A DNA stretch of 58,497 nt from Candidatus Tepidifontimicrobium thermophilum (GCA_031296405.1 JAVKKH010000016.1:1-58497); one strand, 5' to 3'; positions 17,604 to 26,559 are shown, numbered from the stretch's first letter. Numbers and translations: made by a program. Notes: generated from the letters alone by a model not told the origin.

Positions 17604-18378
17604 GGCACGGTGGGGCCTGCGGGCGACCCAGGCGGCGGTGTTCGTCCTGCTGGTCGCTGCCTGGGAGGTGGCCAGCCGGCTGCGGTGGCTGGACCCGTTC
17701 TTCTTCAGCCGGCCGTCCAGCGTGGCGGAGCGGGTGGCCCGCTGGTTCGCCTCCGGAGAGGTGTACGTGCACATCTACGTGACCTCCCTGGAGACCCTGC
17801 TGGCGTTCCTGGTAGGGTCGCTTCTAGGGGTGGGGGTGGGGTTCGCGTTCGCCCTTTCCCCGGCGCTGTCGCGGGTGTTCGACCCCTACGTGAAGGTGGC
17901 CAACGCCATGCCCCGCATCGTCCTGGCGCCCATCTTCACGCTTTGGTTCGGGCTGGGGATCCTGTCCAAGGTGGCTTTCGGAGTTACCCTGGTGTTCTTC
18001 GTGGTGTTCTTCAACACGTACCAGGGGGTCCGGGAGGTGGATCGCAACGTGCTCAACAACGCCCGGATGCTGGGCGCCACGGACCGGGACCTGCTCCGCC
18101 ACGTGCTGCTGCCCTCCGCCCTCGTGTGGATCCTCAGCAGCCTGCACACCAGCGTGGGGCTGGCCCTGGTGGGCGCGGTGGTGGGCGAGTACCTGGGGTC
18201 TGCCCGGGGCCTGGGCTACCTGATCCACCAGGCGGAGGCGCTGTTCGACACCACGGGGGTGTTCGCCGGGCTGGTGGTCCTGGCAGGGTTCGTCCTCGTC
18301 GTGGACCTGCTGGTGTCCTCCGTGGAGCGGCATCTGCTGAGATGGAAACCACCTTCCCACGTCGAAGAAGCCCTGTGA
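17581..18378 (+). CDS. ABC importer permease (NitT/TauT type)
   Basis: 265 residues with about six transmembrane segments and the permease-ATPase coupling loop (LNNARMLGATDRDLLRHVLLPSA, the EAA motif). The start lies 23 bases inside the ATPase gene. Its place between the ATPase and the binding protein completes an SsuABC/TauABC-like importer. Confidence 0.92.
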   Translation: MRSGSVPEARWGLRATQAAVFVLLVAAWEVASRLRWLDPFFFSRPSSVAERVARWFASGEVYVHIYVTSLETLLAFLVGSLLGVGVGFAFALSPALSRVFDPYVKVANAMPRIVLAPIFTLWFGLGILSKVAFGVTLVFFVVFFNTYQGVREVDRNVLNNARMLGATDRDLLRHVLLPSALVWILSSLHTSVGLALVGAVVGEYLGSARGLGYLIHQAEALFDTTGVFAGLVVLAGFVLVVDLLVSSVERHLLRWKPPSHVEEAL

Positions 18379-18392
18379 AGGGGGTGAGCGGA

Positions 18393-19430
18393 GTGCGGAG
18401 GAGTCTTGGACTGTTGGCGGTGGTGCTGTCGGCCTTGCTGGTGTGGCCCGCGGCGGCCCAGCAGGGCCGACCGGAGCGCAGCCGGATCGTGCTGGCGGTG
18501 GGAGGGAAGGAGGCCCTGGTCTACCTGCCCCTGACCGTGGCGGAGCGCTTGGGCTACCTGCGGGAGACCGGGATCCAGATCGACATTCAGAACTTCGCGG
18601 GCGGCGGGCCTGCCCTGCGGGCCTTGGTGGGCGGCAGCGCGGACGTGGTGAGCGGCTTCTACGACCACACCATCCAGATGCAGGCGCAGGGGCGGGACAT
18701 CCGGGCCTTCGTGATGCAGCAGCGCTACCCGGGCTTGGTCCTGGCGGTGACCAAGGCCGCGTACGACGCCGGCGTCCGCAGCTTCCTGGACCTGCGGGGC
18801 AAGCGGGTCGGGGTCACCGCCCCGGGCTCCAGCACCCACTTCTTCCTGAACTTCCTGATGACCAAGGCGGGTGCATCCCTCGGCGACTTCTCCGTGATCG
18901 GGATCGGCGCCGGGGCCACCGCGGTGGCCGCGGTGCGCAACCGCCAGGTGGACGCCCTGGTGAACGTGGACCCCGTGGTCTCCCTGCTGGAGACGGCCGG
19001 CGAGATCGTGGTGCTGGCGGACACCCGCACCACCACGGGGACCCTGCGGACCTTCGGAGGCCCCTATCCCGCGGCCTGCCTGTACGCCACGGGCGAGTTC
19101 ATCGAGCGCAACCCGAACACCGTGCAGGCCCTCACCCTGGCCATGGTGAAGGCGCTGCAGTGGATCCGGTCCCGTCACTCCGTGGAGGACATCGTGAACC
19201 TCATGCCTCCGGAGTACTACCAGGGGAACCGCGAGGTGTACACGCGGGCGGTGCGGAACATGCTGCAGTCGTACTCGCCGGACGGCCGGATGCTGGAGGC
19301 GGGGCCGCCCAACGTGCTGCGGGTGCTCTCGCAGTTCGACCCCCAGGTGAGCCGGGCCCGCATCGACCTCAGCAAGACGTACGAGACCCGGTTCGTGGAG
19401 GCGGCCCTCAAGCAACTGCGCGGTAAGTGA
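18393..19430 (+). CDS. ABC importer substrate-binding protein (SsuA/NMT1-like)
   Basis: 345 residues. A signal peptide (basic VRRS, leucine/valine core, cleavage after WPAAA-Q) precedes a periplasmic-binding fold of the SsuA/THI5/NMT1 group (YLPLTVAERLGYLRETGI, LRGKRVGVTAPGSSTHFFLN, FIERNPNTVQALTLAMVKAL). GTG 18393 is chosen because AGGGGG lies 8 bases upstream and it gives a normal signal peptide; GTG 18375 and 18384 are in frame. Ligand unknown: sulfonate, aromatic acid and nitrate-like ligands all occur in the family. Confidence 0.88.
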   Translation: MRRSLGLLAVVLSALLVWPAAAQQGRPERSRIVLAVGGKEALVYLPLTVAERLGYLRETGIQIDIQNFAGGGPALRALVGGSADVVSGFYDHTIQMQAQGRDIRAFVMQQRYPGLVLAVTKAAYDAGVRSFLDLRGKRVGVTAPGSSTHFFLNFLMTKAGASLGDFSVIGIGAGATAVAAVRNRQVDALVNVDPVVSLLETAGEIVVLADTRTTTGTLRTFGGPYPAACLYATGEFIERNPNTVQALTLAMVKALQWIRSRHSVEDIVNLMPPEYYQGNREVYTRAVRNMLQSYSPDGRMLEAGPPNVLRVLSQFDPQVSRARIDLSKTYETRFVEAALKQLRGK

Positions 19431-19436
19431 GCCCGT

Positions 19437-20117
19437 CTACCGGGAGGCGGCGCGGGCGGCCCGCGCTGCCTCCCGGGCCAGGCGGAGGGGCTCGGGGGTC
19501 CGGAACCTGCCCACCAGCTGCAGGACCACCGCCACCGCGGTGTCCGGGTCGGTCCGCCACCCCGCGTGCACACACACCGGCCGGACCCGGGGCCGGGTAC
19601 GCACCCAGTACCCCACCAACTCACCCTGCACGTACAGGGGGCTGCAAGCGCCACGGCGGTCCTCGGGCGGCTGACCGGAGGCTACCAGGGGCCGATCCGT
19701 GATCCCCACGGTGGGCACGCCCAGCACCGCACCTAGGTGGAGCGCGAGGCCCGCCCGCCTGGGGTGGTCCCGGCCCGTGGCGTCCACCAGAAGGACGTCC
19801 GGCAGGCGCGGTAGCGCCCGCACCGCGGCCTCCAGGATCGGGCCCTCCCGCAGCGCCAGCAACCCGGGCTCGTACGGAGCCGGGACCTTTCCGGTCACGA
19901 CCACTCGGCGTACGTCTTCGTGGGCGCACAGCACCGCAGCAGCCCAGCACGGCTCCCCCGCCTGACCGGCTCCTTCCCGGCCCCGGGGGTAGCAGGCGAA
20001 GCAGGCCCCCGCGACCCAGTGGCCCTCCGGCTTCCACGGCGGGGGCTTTAGAGAGCCCAGGCGCTCCTGCTCCCGCAACAGGGCGTCCGGGGTCGTCGGC
20101 CACCGGCAGGTTTCCAC
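19437..20117 (-). CDS. nfi: Endonuclease V-like protein with altered metal-site residues
   Basis: 226 residues matching endonuclease V in order: PYEPGLLALREGP (the wedge/PYIPG loop with Glu91), LLVDATGRDHPRRAGLALHLG (Asp112), GVPTVGITDRPL. Normal enzymes bind metal with an Asp in an AG-x-D motif and use a C-terminal His in GHR. Here these read GACFAC (Cys39) and AGWRTD (Trp187). So two of the four catalytic positions are changed, and cysteine is unusually common. GTG 20117 is the only start that avoids overlap with the divergent gene. The protein may be inactive as a deaminated-base nuclease or have a changed role. Confidence 0.72.
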   Translation of the reverse strand: METCRWPTTPDALLREQERLGSLKPPPWKPEGHWVAGACFACYPRGREGAGQAGEPCWAAAVLCAHEDVRRVVVTGKVPAPYEPGLLALREGPILEAAVRALPRLPDVLLVDATGRDHPRRAGLALHLGAVLGVPTVGITDRPLVASGQPPEDRRGACSPLYVQGELVGYWVRTRPRVRPVCVHAGWRTDPDTAVAVVLQLVGRFRTPEPLRLAREAARAARAASR

Positions 20118-20190
20118 GCACGGGCTGTTCGCGGGACCGGGCCGGTCCCCTGCAGGACCCGTCCGAAGGTCTTGGGGAAAAACCTCGACT

Positions 20191-20916
20191 GTGGGACGGC
20201 GGATCTGGGTGGGCTGCTGCGGGTTCGCCCGCAAGCTGGAGGAGTACGCCCGCCACCTACCCGTGGTGGAGGTACAGCAGACCTTCTACCGGCTCCCGCA
20301 GGTGAGGACCGCGCAAGGCTGGCGCCGGCGCGTCCCCGAGGGGTTCGTGTTCACGCTGAAGGCGTGGCAGCTCATCACCCACCCGCCTACCAGCCCCACC
20401 TACCGCCGCCTGGGCCGGCCGGTGCCTGCGTCTCAAGCCGACCGCTACGGGTTCTTCGCGCCCACGGAGGAGGTCCGGGAGGCGTGGGCTCAGACCCTGG
20501 AGGTGTCGCGGGCCCTGCGCGCGTCCGTGGTGGTGTTCCAGTGCCCCGCGAGCTTCACTCCCACCTCCGTCCACGTGGCCAACCTGGAGCGCTTCTTCCG
20601 CACGGCTCCCCGGGACGGCCTCCAGTTCGCGTGGGAGCCCCGAGGAGACTGGCCGGAGGAGCTGGTGAGGCGGCTGTGCCAGGAGCTGGACCTCGTGCAC
20701 TGCACCGACCCGTTCGTGGCACGGAGTGTGTTCGGGCACTTCCGCTACTACCGCCTGCACGGGCGCGGCGGCTACCGGTACCGGTACACCGAGGAGGACC
20801 TCCGGGAGCTCCGCGGGTGGTGTCAGGAACCCGCCTACGTCCTGTTCAACAACGTCAGCATGTGGGAGGACGCCCTGAGGTTTCAGGAGCTGTTGGGCAG
20901 CGACGGCCACCCGTGA
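20191..20916 (+). CDS. DUF72 TIM-barrel protein (first copy)
   Basis: 241 residues. WVGCCGFARK at the N-terminus, VVEVQQTFYRLP, GFVFTLKAWQLITH, FQCPASFTPT, AWEPRGDW and YRLHGRG are the YecE/DUF72 landmarks. Members are structurally TIM-barrel proteins of unknown function. A second copy lies at 29687, differing in the N-terminus and active-face residues. It is divergent from the endonuclease V-like gene. Confidence 0.85.
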   Translation: MGRRIWVGCCGFARKLEEYARHLPVVEVQQTFYRLPQVRTAQGWRRRVPEGFVFTLKAWQLITHPPTSPTYRRLGRPVPASQADRYGFFAPTEEVREAWAQTLEVSRALRASVVVFQCPASFTPTSVHVANLERFFRTAPRDGLQFAWEPRGDWPEELVRRLCQELDLVHCTDPFVARSVFGHFRYYRLHGRGGYRYRYTEEDLRELRGWCQEPAYVLFNNVSMWEDALRFQELLGSDGHP

Positions 20917-20923
20917 GAGTCGT

Positions 20924-21559
20924 CTACCGCCGGTACGCCACCAGGACTCCATCCCTCAGGGGGACCACGGTGGCCGCGAAGTCGGGGTCCGAGAACACCG
21001 CGCGGGTGAACGTCCGGATGGCCTCCGTGGCCTCGTCCCGGACCCGGCGGTCCAGCACACGCCCGTACCAGAGGACGTTGTCCGCGAGCAACAGCCCGCC
21101 GGGTCGCAGCCGCGACTTGATGACGGGGAGCGCGTCCGGGTAGGCGGGTTTTTCGATGTCGTTGAACACCACGTCAAACGTTTCGTGCAGGGACGCCAGG
21201 TGTCCCACGGCCTCCGCCACGTGGAACCGGACCACGGACAGCAGCCCCATGCGGCCCAGGTACTGCCGCGCGTCCTCGGACAGCTTCGGGTCCCAAACCA
21301 CGTGGTGGACCACACCGCCCCCGTTCTCCTGGACCGCGAGGGCGAACCACGCGGTGGAGTACCCGTACCCCGAGCCCATCTCGAACACCCGACGCGCGCC
21401 CGCGAGGCGGGTCAGCACGTAGAACAGCTGGCCTACCGCGGGGCCCACGATGGGGAAACCCGTGGCCCGGGCCCGCGCCTCCATCTCCTCCAGCACAGGA
21501 TGTCGGGGCGGGACCAGGGACTCCAGGTACGGCATCAACCTGGCGTGGAAGAGGTCCAC
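20924..21559 (-). CDS. SAM-dependent O-methyltransferase (class I)
   Basis: 211 residues. The glycine-rich SAM motif is VFEMGSGYGYSTAWFA. VVFNDIEKPAYPDALP is the acidic metal/substrate motif of the catechol-type O-methyltransferase family 3, and LRPGGLLLADNVLWYGRVLD is the diagnostic post-motif. GTG 21559 has GGGGGTG just upstream and gives the normal length. The substrate is unknown. It converges with the DUF72 gene. Confidence 0.88.
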   Translation of the reverse strand: MDLFHARLMPYLESLVPPRHPVLEEMEARARATGFPIVGPAVGQLFYVLTRLAGARRVFEMGSGYGYSTAWFALAVQENGGGVVHHVVWDPKLSEDARQYLGRMGLLSVVRFHVAEAVGHLASLHETFDVVFNDIEKPAYPDALPVIKSRLRPGGLLLADNVLWYGRVLDRRVRDEATEAIRTFTRAVFSDPDFAATVVPLRDGVLVAYRR

Positions 21560-21664
21560 AACAGCACCCCCGCGGATGGGTTGGCCAATCACGCGCCGCT
21601 TCCTCCCGGGGAGTTCGGGGCCGGGCGTCGAAAACGGTAACAAAAGCCCGAGGGGGAGGGTTGC

Positions 21665-22735
21665 ATGCGTTGGCTGGTGGCCGGGTTGACCGTGCTGGTG
21701 GTGTTCGGTACACGGCCGTCCGCGCGCCCACAGGCCGTGGATTGGGTCCGGGGGCTGGAGGTGCCGTGGGCCGTCGCGTTCGCCCCCGACGGCCGGGCCT
21801 TCGTCACGGAGCGGCCGGGCCGGGTGCGGGTGGTGCGGGCGGGCCGGCTGGACCCCCAGCCCGCGGCGACCCTGCCCGTAGCGCACGTGGGGGAAGGCGG
21901 CCTGCTGGGGCTGGCGCTGCACCCGCAGTTTCCCGACCCGCCGTACGTGTACGTGTACTACACGTACCGGCAGGACGGGCTGCGGAACCGGGTGGAGCGG
22001 TTCCGGGAGCAGGGCGGCAGGCTCGTGCGGGACCGGGTGATCGTAGACGACATCCCTGGTGCCTTCGTGCACGACGGGGGCCGGATCCGGTTCGGGCCCG
22101 ACGGCATGCTGTACGTGGGGACGGGAGACGCGCGACAACCCGCCCTCGCGCAGGACCCGAGGTCCCTGGCGGGGAAGATCCTGCGGGTGACGCCCGACGG
22201 AGGCGTCCCCTCGGACAACCCGTTTCCTGGGTCTGTCGTGTACTCCCTGGGCCACCGCAACGTGCAGGGGTTGGCCTGGCACCCGCTGTCCCGCCGGCTG
22301 TACGCGACCGAGCACGGACCTTCCGGAGAGCACGGGTTCGCTCACGATGAGGTGAACCTGATCCGTCCCGGGGGCAACTACGGCTGGCCGGAGGTGCTGT
22401 GCGGGCAGGGCGGCCGGCCGGAGTTTGTCGAAGCCCTCGCGTGTAGCGGCGAGGACACCTGGGCCCCTTCCGGGGCGGAGTTCGTAAGGACCGGCAGCTG
22501 GCGCGGGCGGCTCCTGGTCGCCAACCTCCGCGGCGCCCACCTGCGCGCCTTCGTGCTCGCCCCTGACGGGAGCCGGGTGGAGCGGCAGGAGGTGGTGCTG
22601 TCCGGGTTCGGGCGCCTGCGGGACGTGGTGGAGGGCCCGGACCGCGCCCTGTACGTCCTCACCAGCAACCGGGACGGCCGGGGTCGGCCCGCAGCCTCTG
22701 ATGACCGGATCCTGCGGATCCCGCTGCCGCCGTAA
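21665..22735 (+). CDS. Secreted PQQ-type soluble glucose/aldose dehydrogenase-like beta-propeller
   Basis: 356 residues with an N-terminal signal peptide (about 22 residues). The six-bladed propeller motifs of the GSDH/YliI family are present: LEVPWAVAFAPDGRAFVTERPGRVRVV, GGLLGLALHPQF (the base His), DGGRIRFGPDGMLYVGTGD, SLGHRNVQGLAWHP, and LIRPGGNYGWPEV. It probably oxidises aldose sugars using PQQ outside the cytoplasm. No PQQ synthesis genes are in the window. The ribosome site GAGGGGGAGG fixes the ATG. Confidence 0.88.
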   Translation: MRWLVAGLTVLVVFGTRPSARPQAVDWVRGLEVPWAVAFAPDGRAFVTERPGRVRVVRAGRLDPQPAATLPVAHVGEGGLLGLALHPQFPDPPYVYVYYTYRQDGLRNRVERFREQGGRLVRDRVIVDDIPGAFVHDGGRIRFGPDGMLYVGTGDARQPALAQDPRSLAGKILRVTPDGGVPSDNPFPGSVVYSLGHRNVQGLAWHPLSRRLYATEHGPSGEHGFAHDEVNLIRPGGNYGWPEVLCGQGGRPEFVEALACSGEDTWAPSGAEFVRTGSWRGRLLVANLRGAHLRAFVLAPDGSRVERQEVVLSGFGRLRDVVEGPDRALYVLTSNRDGRGRPAASDDRILRIPLPP

Positions 22736-22776
22736 CGGGGCCGGCGGTACCCCGGGAGGCAACGCGCCGGCCGGTG

Positions 22777-22782
22777 TACGAT
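22777..22782 (+). promoter_or_regulatory. Putative -10 box (TACGAT) for the Uma2 gene
   Basis: TACGAT sits 32 bases before the Uma2 ATG, in the gap after the dehydrogenase gene. No good -35 is seen. Confidence 0.25.
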
Positions 22783-22814
22783 GGAGGCGCGAAGCCTGGC
22801 GGCGAGGGTCTTGG

Positions 22815-23468
22815 ATGAAGGTCATGGTGGTGGACGAGCGGAAGGAACTCATCCGGGAGCCCTATGTTGTCCGACTGGGGGGCTGGACCCTGGAACGATA
22901 CCTGCGGGAGGCGCCGGAGCACGCCCGCTGGGAGTTCGCCTACGGGGAGGTCGTGGTGTATTCGCCGGCGTCGGCTGAACACCAAGACCGGGTACGCTTC
23001 CTGCTGAGGCTCCTGGACGGGTACTGCGAGGTCCGTCGGTGGGGCAAAGTGCTGATGGGGCCGGCGGCAGTTCAGCTATCGCCCGAAGTCGTGCGGGAGC
23101 CGGACGTGTTCGTCCTGGCGCCGGAGGACGCCGGTCGTGCGCGCGGGACTCCCCTGCAGGTGCGGCCCGTGTTGGTCGTCGAGGTGGCCAGTGCACCCAC
23201 CCGCAACATCGACCTACGGGAGAAAGTGCTCGACTACGCGCAGGCGGGGATTCCGGAGTACTGGGTGGTGGACGCCGACCGGAGCGAGGTGACCGTACAC
23301 CGGCTCCGCGCGGGTGGTTACGAGGTGACCGTCCTGACAGGGGGGCGGCTGGCCAGTGACGCGGTGCCGGGTTTCTGGCTGGAAGTGGGGTGGCTCTTTC
23401 AACAGCCAATGCCGTCCGTAGGGGACTGCCTGGCCCGGGTGCTTTCAGCCGAGGCCGGCCGCCCCTGA
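22815..23468 (+). CDS. Uma2-family (DUF820) PD-(D/E)XK endonuclease-like protein
   Basis: 217 residues. Family markers in order: LERYLREAPEHARWEFAYGEVVV, VREPDVFVLAPED (active-site Asp), RPVLVVEVASAPTRNIDLREKVLDYAQAGIPEYWVVD (Glu-x-x and Lys of the nuclease core). Uma2 genes are numerous in cyanobacteria and some thermophiles and their role is unknown. ATG 22815 follows GAGGG; ATG 22824 is possible. Confidence 0.85.
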   Translation: MKVMVVDERKELIREPYVVRLGGWTLERYLREAPEHARWEFAYGEVVVYSPASAEHQDRVRFLLRLLDGYCEVRRWGKVLMGPAAVQLSPEVVREPDVFVLAPEDAGRARGTPLQVRPVLVVEVASAPTRNIDLREKVLDYAQAGIPEYWVVDADRSEVTVHRLRAGGYEVTVLTGGRLASDAVPGFWLEVGWLFQQPMPSVGDCLARVLSAEAGRP

Positions 23469-23542
23469 ACGCCGCGTGGAGCCCGCGGCGCGGATCCCGC
23501 CAGCAGACCGCCGCCCGCGGGACAGCCGACACGACGGTCACA

Positions 23543-24739
23543 TCACCGAACCGGCACATCACCAGGGAGCCGGTAGTTCCTGAACGCCTGCCACAGGGCC
23601 ACGTCGTAGCAAGCCTTCAGCGCCCCCGCGACCCAGAAGGGTGCTGCGCCGGAAGCGAGCGGGAAGCTCCAGCCCGCCAGCGGGGTGGCGAGTCCCGCTG
23701 CCACGTGGCGCACGGCCAACGTGAGGCCCGCTGCGGCTGCCCGCTCCTCCGGCAGGGCCGCCGCCATGGTGTACGCGCGCCGCACGGGCACGTCCACCTG
23801 CGACGTCAGGTGGCGCAGGAGGAGTGCGGCCGCGGAGGCCTCCCACGTGGGCAGCAAGGGGACCGTGCACAGGAGCGCGTTGGACGCGAGGTGGGTGCCC
23901 ACCATGGTGGGCAGGAGGCCCCAGCGCCGTACCAGGAAGGGCGCCATCAGAAAGGACAGGCCAGACAGCAGGTTGGTGCCGAAGAAGAGGAGCCCGAGGA
24001 CCGCAGGCCCGAGCCCGAATCTCTGGTGGAACCACAGAGCCACGAAGCTCTGAACGACGAAGCCCCCCGCGAAGGCGTCGAGGCCGAAGAGGGCCGTCAG
24101 CGCCAGGATCGGTCTGCGGGGCGGTCCCAGTCTGCCGCCAGCGACGGGGCGAGGAACGTCGGGAACACCCGCGTACAGGGGGAGCAGGGCTGCTGACACA
24201 GCTGCGAAAGCCCACATCACCACGGCGTTCGGGGCCGTCCCGGGATCCCGGGGCGGGACGAGCGTGGACAGGGCGGCGACCGCGAGGCCACCGGCGGCCG
24301 CCGCCGCAAACGCGGAGAAGTCGTACAGGGCGTAGACGCGGACGTGCCGGGAGGCAGGCGCATCCGTGGCCAGGGCCGTCTGCTCCAGCGCCTGGAATGC
24401 TGCTACGTCCTGCCCCGTGGGGCTTACCAGTCCCAGGGCGAAGGCGGCGGCCAGCAGGCGGAAGTCCGAGCTGGTGGCCACCACCGCGCCGGAGGCGGCC
24501 AGGGCAGCTGCGCAGCCCATCAGCGCCGGCCGCAGGCGGTGGCCCAGGAGGGTCGGCAGCGCTGCCCCCGCGGCCGCGCCGCCCCAGAGGGCCGCGGTGA
24601 ACAGCAGGCCCACCTGCAGCGCGGACAGCCCCCGTCGGGACAGCTCGACCGCCAGCACCACGGACAGCGCGCCGTAGCCGAAGGTCCGAACCGCGCGGGC
24701 TGCGACCAGCCGCCCGAGGTGCCCGGGGGTCCGCCTCAC
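23543..24739 (-). CDS. Major facilitator superfamily transporter
   Basis: 398 residues with about twelve hydrophobic segments. The N-terminal ARAVRTFGYGALSVVLAVELSRRGLSALQVGL and the DVPVRRAYTMA region are typical of MFS proteins of the multidrug/unknown type. The GTG overlaps the stop of the chromate-resistance gene (GTGA on the minus strand), so both are expressed together. A role in chromate or metal efflux is suggested by the neighbour, but chromate export is normally done by ChrA, which this is not. Confidence 0.88.
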   Translation of the reverse strand: MRRTPGHLGRLVAARAVRTFGYGALSVVLAVELSRRGLSALQVGLLFTAALWGGAAAGAALPTLLGHRLRPALMGCAAALAASGAVVATSSDFRLLAAAFALGLVSPTGQDVAAFQALEQTALATDAPASRHVRVYALYDFSAFAAAAAGGLAVAALSTLVPPRDPGTAPNAVVMWAFAAVSAALLPLYAGVPDVPRPVAGGRLGPPRRPILALTALFGLDAFAGGFVVQSFVALWFHQRFGLGPAVLGLLFFGTNLLSGLSFLMAPFLVRRWGLLPTMVGTHLASNALLCTVPLLPTWEASAAALLLRHLTSQVDVPVRRAYTMAAALPEERAAAAGLTLAVRHVAAGLATPLAGWSFPLASGAAPFWVAGALKACYDVALWQAFRNYRLPGDVPVR

Positions 24740-25176
24740 CCGCCCTCCCGGACCCGGTGCTGGCACCAGGCGTACAGGGCCTCGTACAGCGGTGTCTGGA
24801 GCCTGAGCTTGGCGAGGTCGTCCTCCCCCAGCCACAGGGCGAAGCCGTGCGCGATGGCGCGCAGGCCCGCACACTCCGGCTCGATCCCCACGTCCTCCGG
24901 GATGTCCGCGCCGTGCACGATGCGGCCCAGCAGGTGCAGCGCCGGGTCATCCAGGCCGTAGCGGACCACGATGGACTCGAAGCTACAGCGGCCCTCCACG
25001 TGGCCCAGCTCGGCCCCGGGCACATCGAACGGGACGGCCCCCTCGAGGGCGGCGACCTCCAGCACGCGGTCCCCGGGCAGGAACAGGAACTCCGCCTCGG
25101 GATCCACGAACCGACGGATGAGCCAAGGGCAGGCGACCCGGTCCACCTTGGCGTTAGAACGCGTGACCCACTTCAC
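24736..25176 (-). CDS. ChrB C-terminal domain (chromate resistance) protein
   Basis: 146 residues starting KWVTRSNAKVDRVACPWLIRRFVDPEAEFLF, the hallmark of the ChrB C-terminal domain. The N-terminal regulator half of full ChrB is absent. Conserved HVEGRCSFESIV and LHLLGRIVHGAD are present. GTG start after GAGGGGGTGG. It is coupled to the MFS gene. The domain is linked to chromate resistance in proteobacteria; the biochemical role is unclear. Confidence 0.82.
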   Translation of the reverse strand: MKWVTRSNAKVDRVACPWLIRRFVDPEAEFLFLPGDRVLEVAALEGAVPFDVPGAELGHVEGRCSFESIVVRYGLDDPALHLLGRIVHGADIPEDVGIEPECAGLRAIAHGFALWLGEDDLAKLRLQTPLYEALYAWCQHRVREGG

Positions 25177-25209
25177 CGTCCCACCCCCTCTCTTCTTTAC
25201 GGTAGCAGG

Positions 25210-25237
25210 GGGACAGCGCGCGGGCAGGGCCTACAAT
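25210..25237 (+). promoter_or_regulatory. Promoter of GH1 gene; predicted leaderless transcript
   Basis: -10 TACAAT (25232-25237) with a weak -35 GGGACA (25210-25215), spacer 16. The GTG start follows the -10 by only 6 bases, and no ribosome site exists, so transcription would start at the codon itself. Confidence 0.5.
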
Positions 25238-25243
25238 CGGGTC

Positions 25244-26515
25244 GTGGCGCGACGGTTTCCGCGGGGCTTCCGCTGGGGGACGGCGACCAGCGCCCACCAG
25301 GTGGAGGGTTGCAACTGCAACAACGACTGGTGGTCCTTCGAGCACCTTCCCGGCCGCATCCGCGGGGGCGACCGGTCCGGCCGAGCCTGCGACTGGTGGC
25401 GCAACGCGGAGGCGGACTTCGACCGCATGGTGGCCCTGCACCTGAACGCGCACCGCCTGTCCGTCGAGTGGAGCCGCCTGGAGCCTGAGGCGGGGCGGGG
25501 GGACGAGTCCGCGGTGCGGCGGTACCGGCAGATGCTGCGGGGGCTGCGGGAGCGCGGCGTGGAACCCATGGTGACCCTGAACCACTTCACCCTGCCCCTG
25601 TGGGTGGCGCGCGCCGGTGGGTGGGAGAACCCCGCAGTGGTGGAGTGGTTCGGCGGGTTCGCCCGGCGGTGCGCGGAGTGGTTCGGCGACCTGGTGGACC
25701 TCTGGGTGACCGTCAACGAGCCGAACCTCGTGGTGGTGTTGGGCTACCTGCAGGGCCGCCATCCACCTGGAGTCCGGAACCCGCGGCGGGCCCTGCGGGC
25801 GGCCCGCCACCTCCTAGGTGCGCACGCGGCCGCCTACCGCGCCCTGCACGAGGTTCAGCCGCAGGCCCGGGTGGGGATCGCCCACCACCTGCGGCCCATG
25901 GACCCCGAGCGGGAGGGCCACCCCCTGGACGTACGGGTGGCCCGCTGGCACGGGGAGTGGTTCAACTGGATGTGGCTGGACCTCCTGCACCGCGGCGTGG
26001 CGGAGAGGTGGTGGAGTCCGGGTCCGCTGCCGGAGTGCGCGGGCACGCTGGACTTCGTGGGGGTCAACTACTACACGCGGGATCGCGTGAGGTTCGTGCC
26101 GTGGGCTCCGCACACGGCGTTGGGGGTCCACCGGCCCAGCCGGGGAGCTCCCACCAGCGACTTCGGGTACGGGGAGATCTACCCCGAGGGGCTGTACCGG
26201 GTGTTACGGGAGGCCTGGCAGCGGTACGGAAAGCCTCTGTACGTCACGGAAAACGGCCTTCCGGACGCGGAGGACCGCTGGCGGCCCCGGTTCCTGGTGG
26301 ACCACCTCGCCGCCGTCCACACAGCCCTGTCGGAGGGGATCCCCGTGCTCGGGTACTACCACTGGTCGCTGGTGGATAACTTCGAGTGGACGGAGGGGTG
26401 GCGGATGAAGTTCGGGCTGCTCGGCCTGGACCCCACCTCCCAACGTCGGTGGCCGCGGCCGTCGGCTTCGGTGTACGCCGAGGTGTGCGCTGCCAACACG
26501 GTCCCTGACCCATAG
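25244..26515 (+). CDS. Glycoside hydrolase family 1 (beta-glucosidase/galactosidase)
   Basis: 423 residues. The N-terminal FPRGFRWGTATSAHQVEG, acid/base glutamate in TVNEPN, nucleophile glutamate in YVTENGLPD, and YYHWSLVDNFEWTEGW near the C-terminus are the GH1 set. The protein is shorter than most family members (about 440-470) but all catalytic motifs are present. There is no signal peptide, so it is cytoplasmic. Start at a GTG right after a -10 box. No sugar transporter is nearby. Confidence 0.92.
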   Translation: MARRFPRGFRWGTATSAHQVEGCNCNNDWWSFEHLPGRIRGGDRSGRACDWWRNAEADFDRMVALHLNAHRLSVEWSRLEPEAGRGDESAVRRYRQMLRGLRERGVEPMVTLNHFTLPLWVARAGGWENPAVVEWFGGFARRCAEWFGDLVDLWVTVNEPNLVVVLGYLQGRHPPGVRNPRRALRAARHLLGAHAAAYRALHEVQPQARVGIAHHLRPMDPEREGHPLDVRVARWHGEWFNWMWLDLLHRGVAERWWSPGPLPECAGTLDFVGVNYYTRDRVRFVPWAPHTALGVHRPSRGAPTSDFGYGEIYPEGLYRVLREAWQRYGKPLYVTENGLPDAEDRWRPRFLVDHLAAVHTALSEGIPVLGYYHWSLVDNFEWTEGWRMKFGLLGLDPTSQRRWPRPSASVYAEVCAANTVPDP

Positions 26516-26559
26516 AGCCCACCCGCGTCAATCCATTGAAAGGTTCTAGCCCAGCAGGG

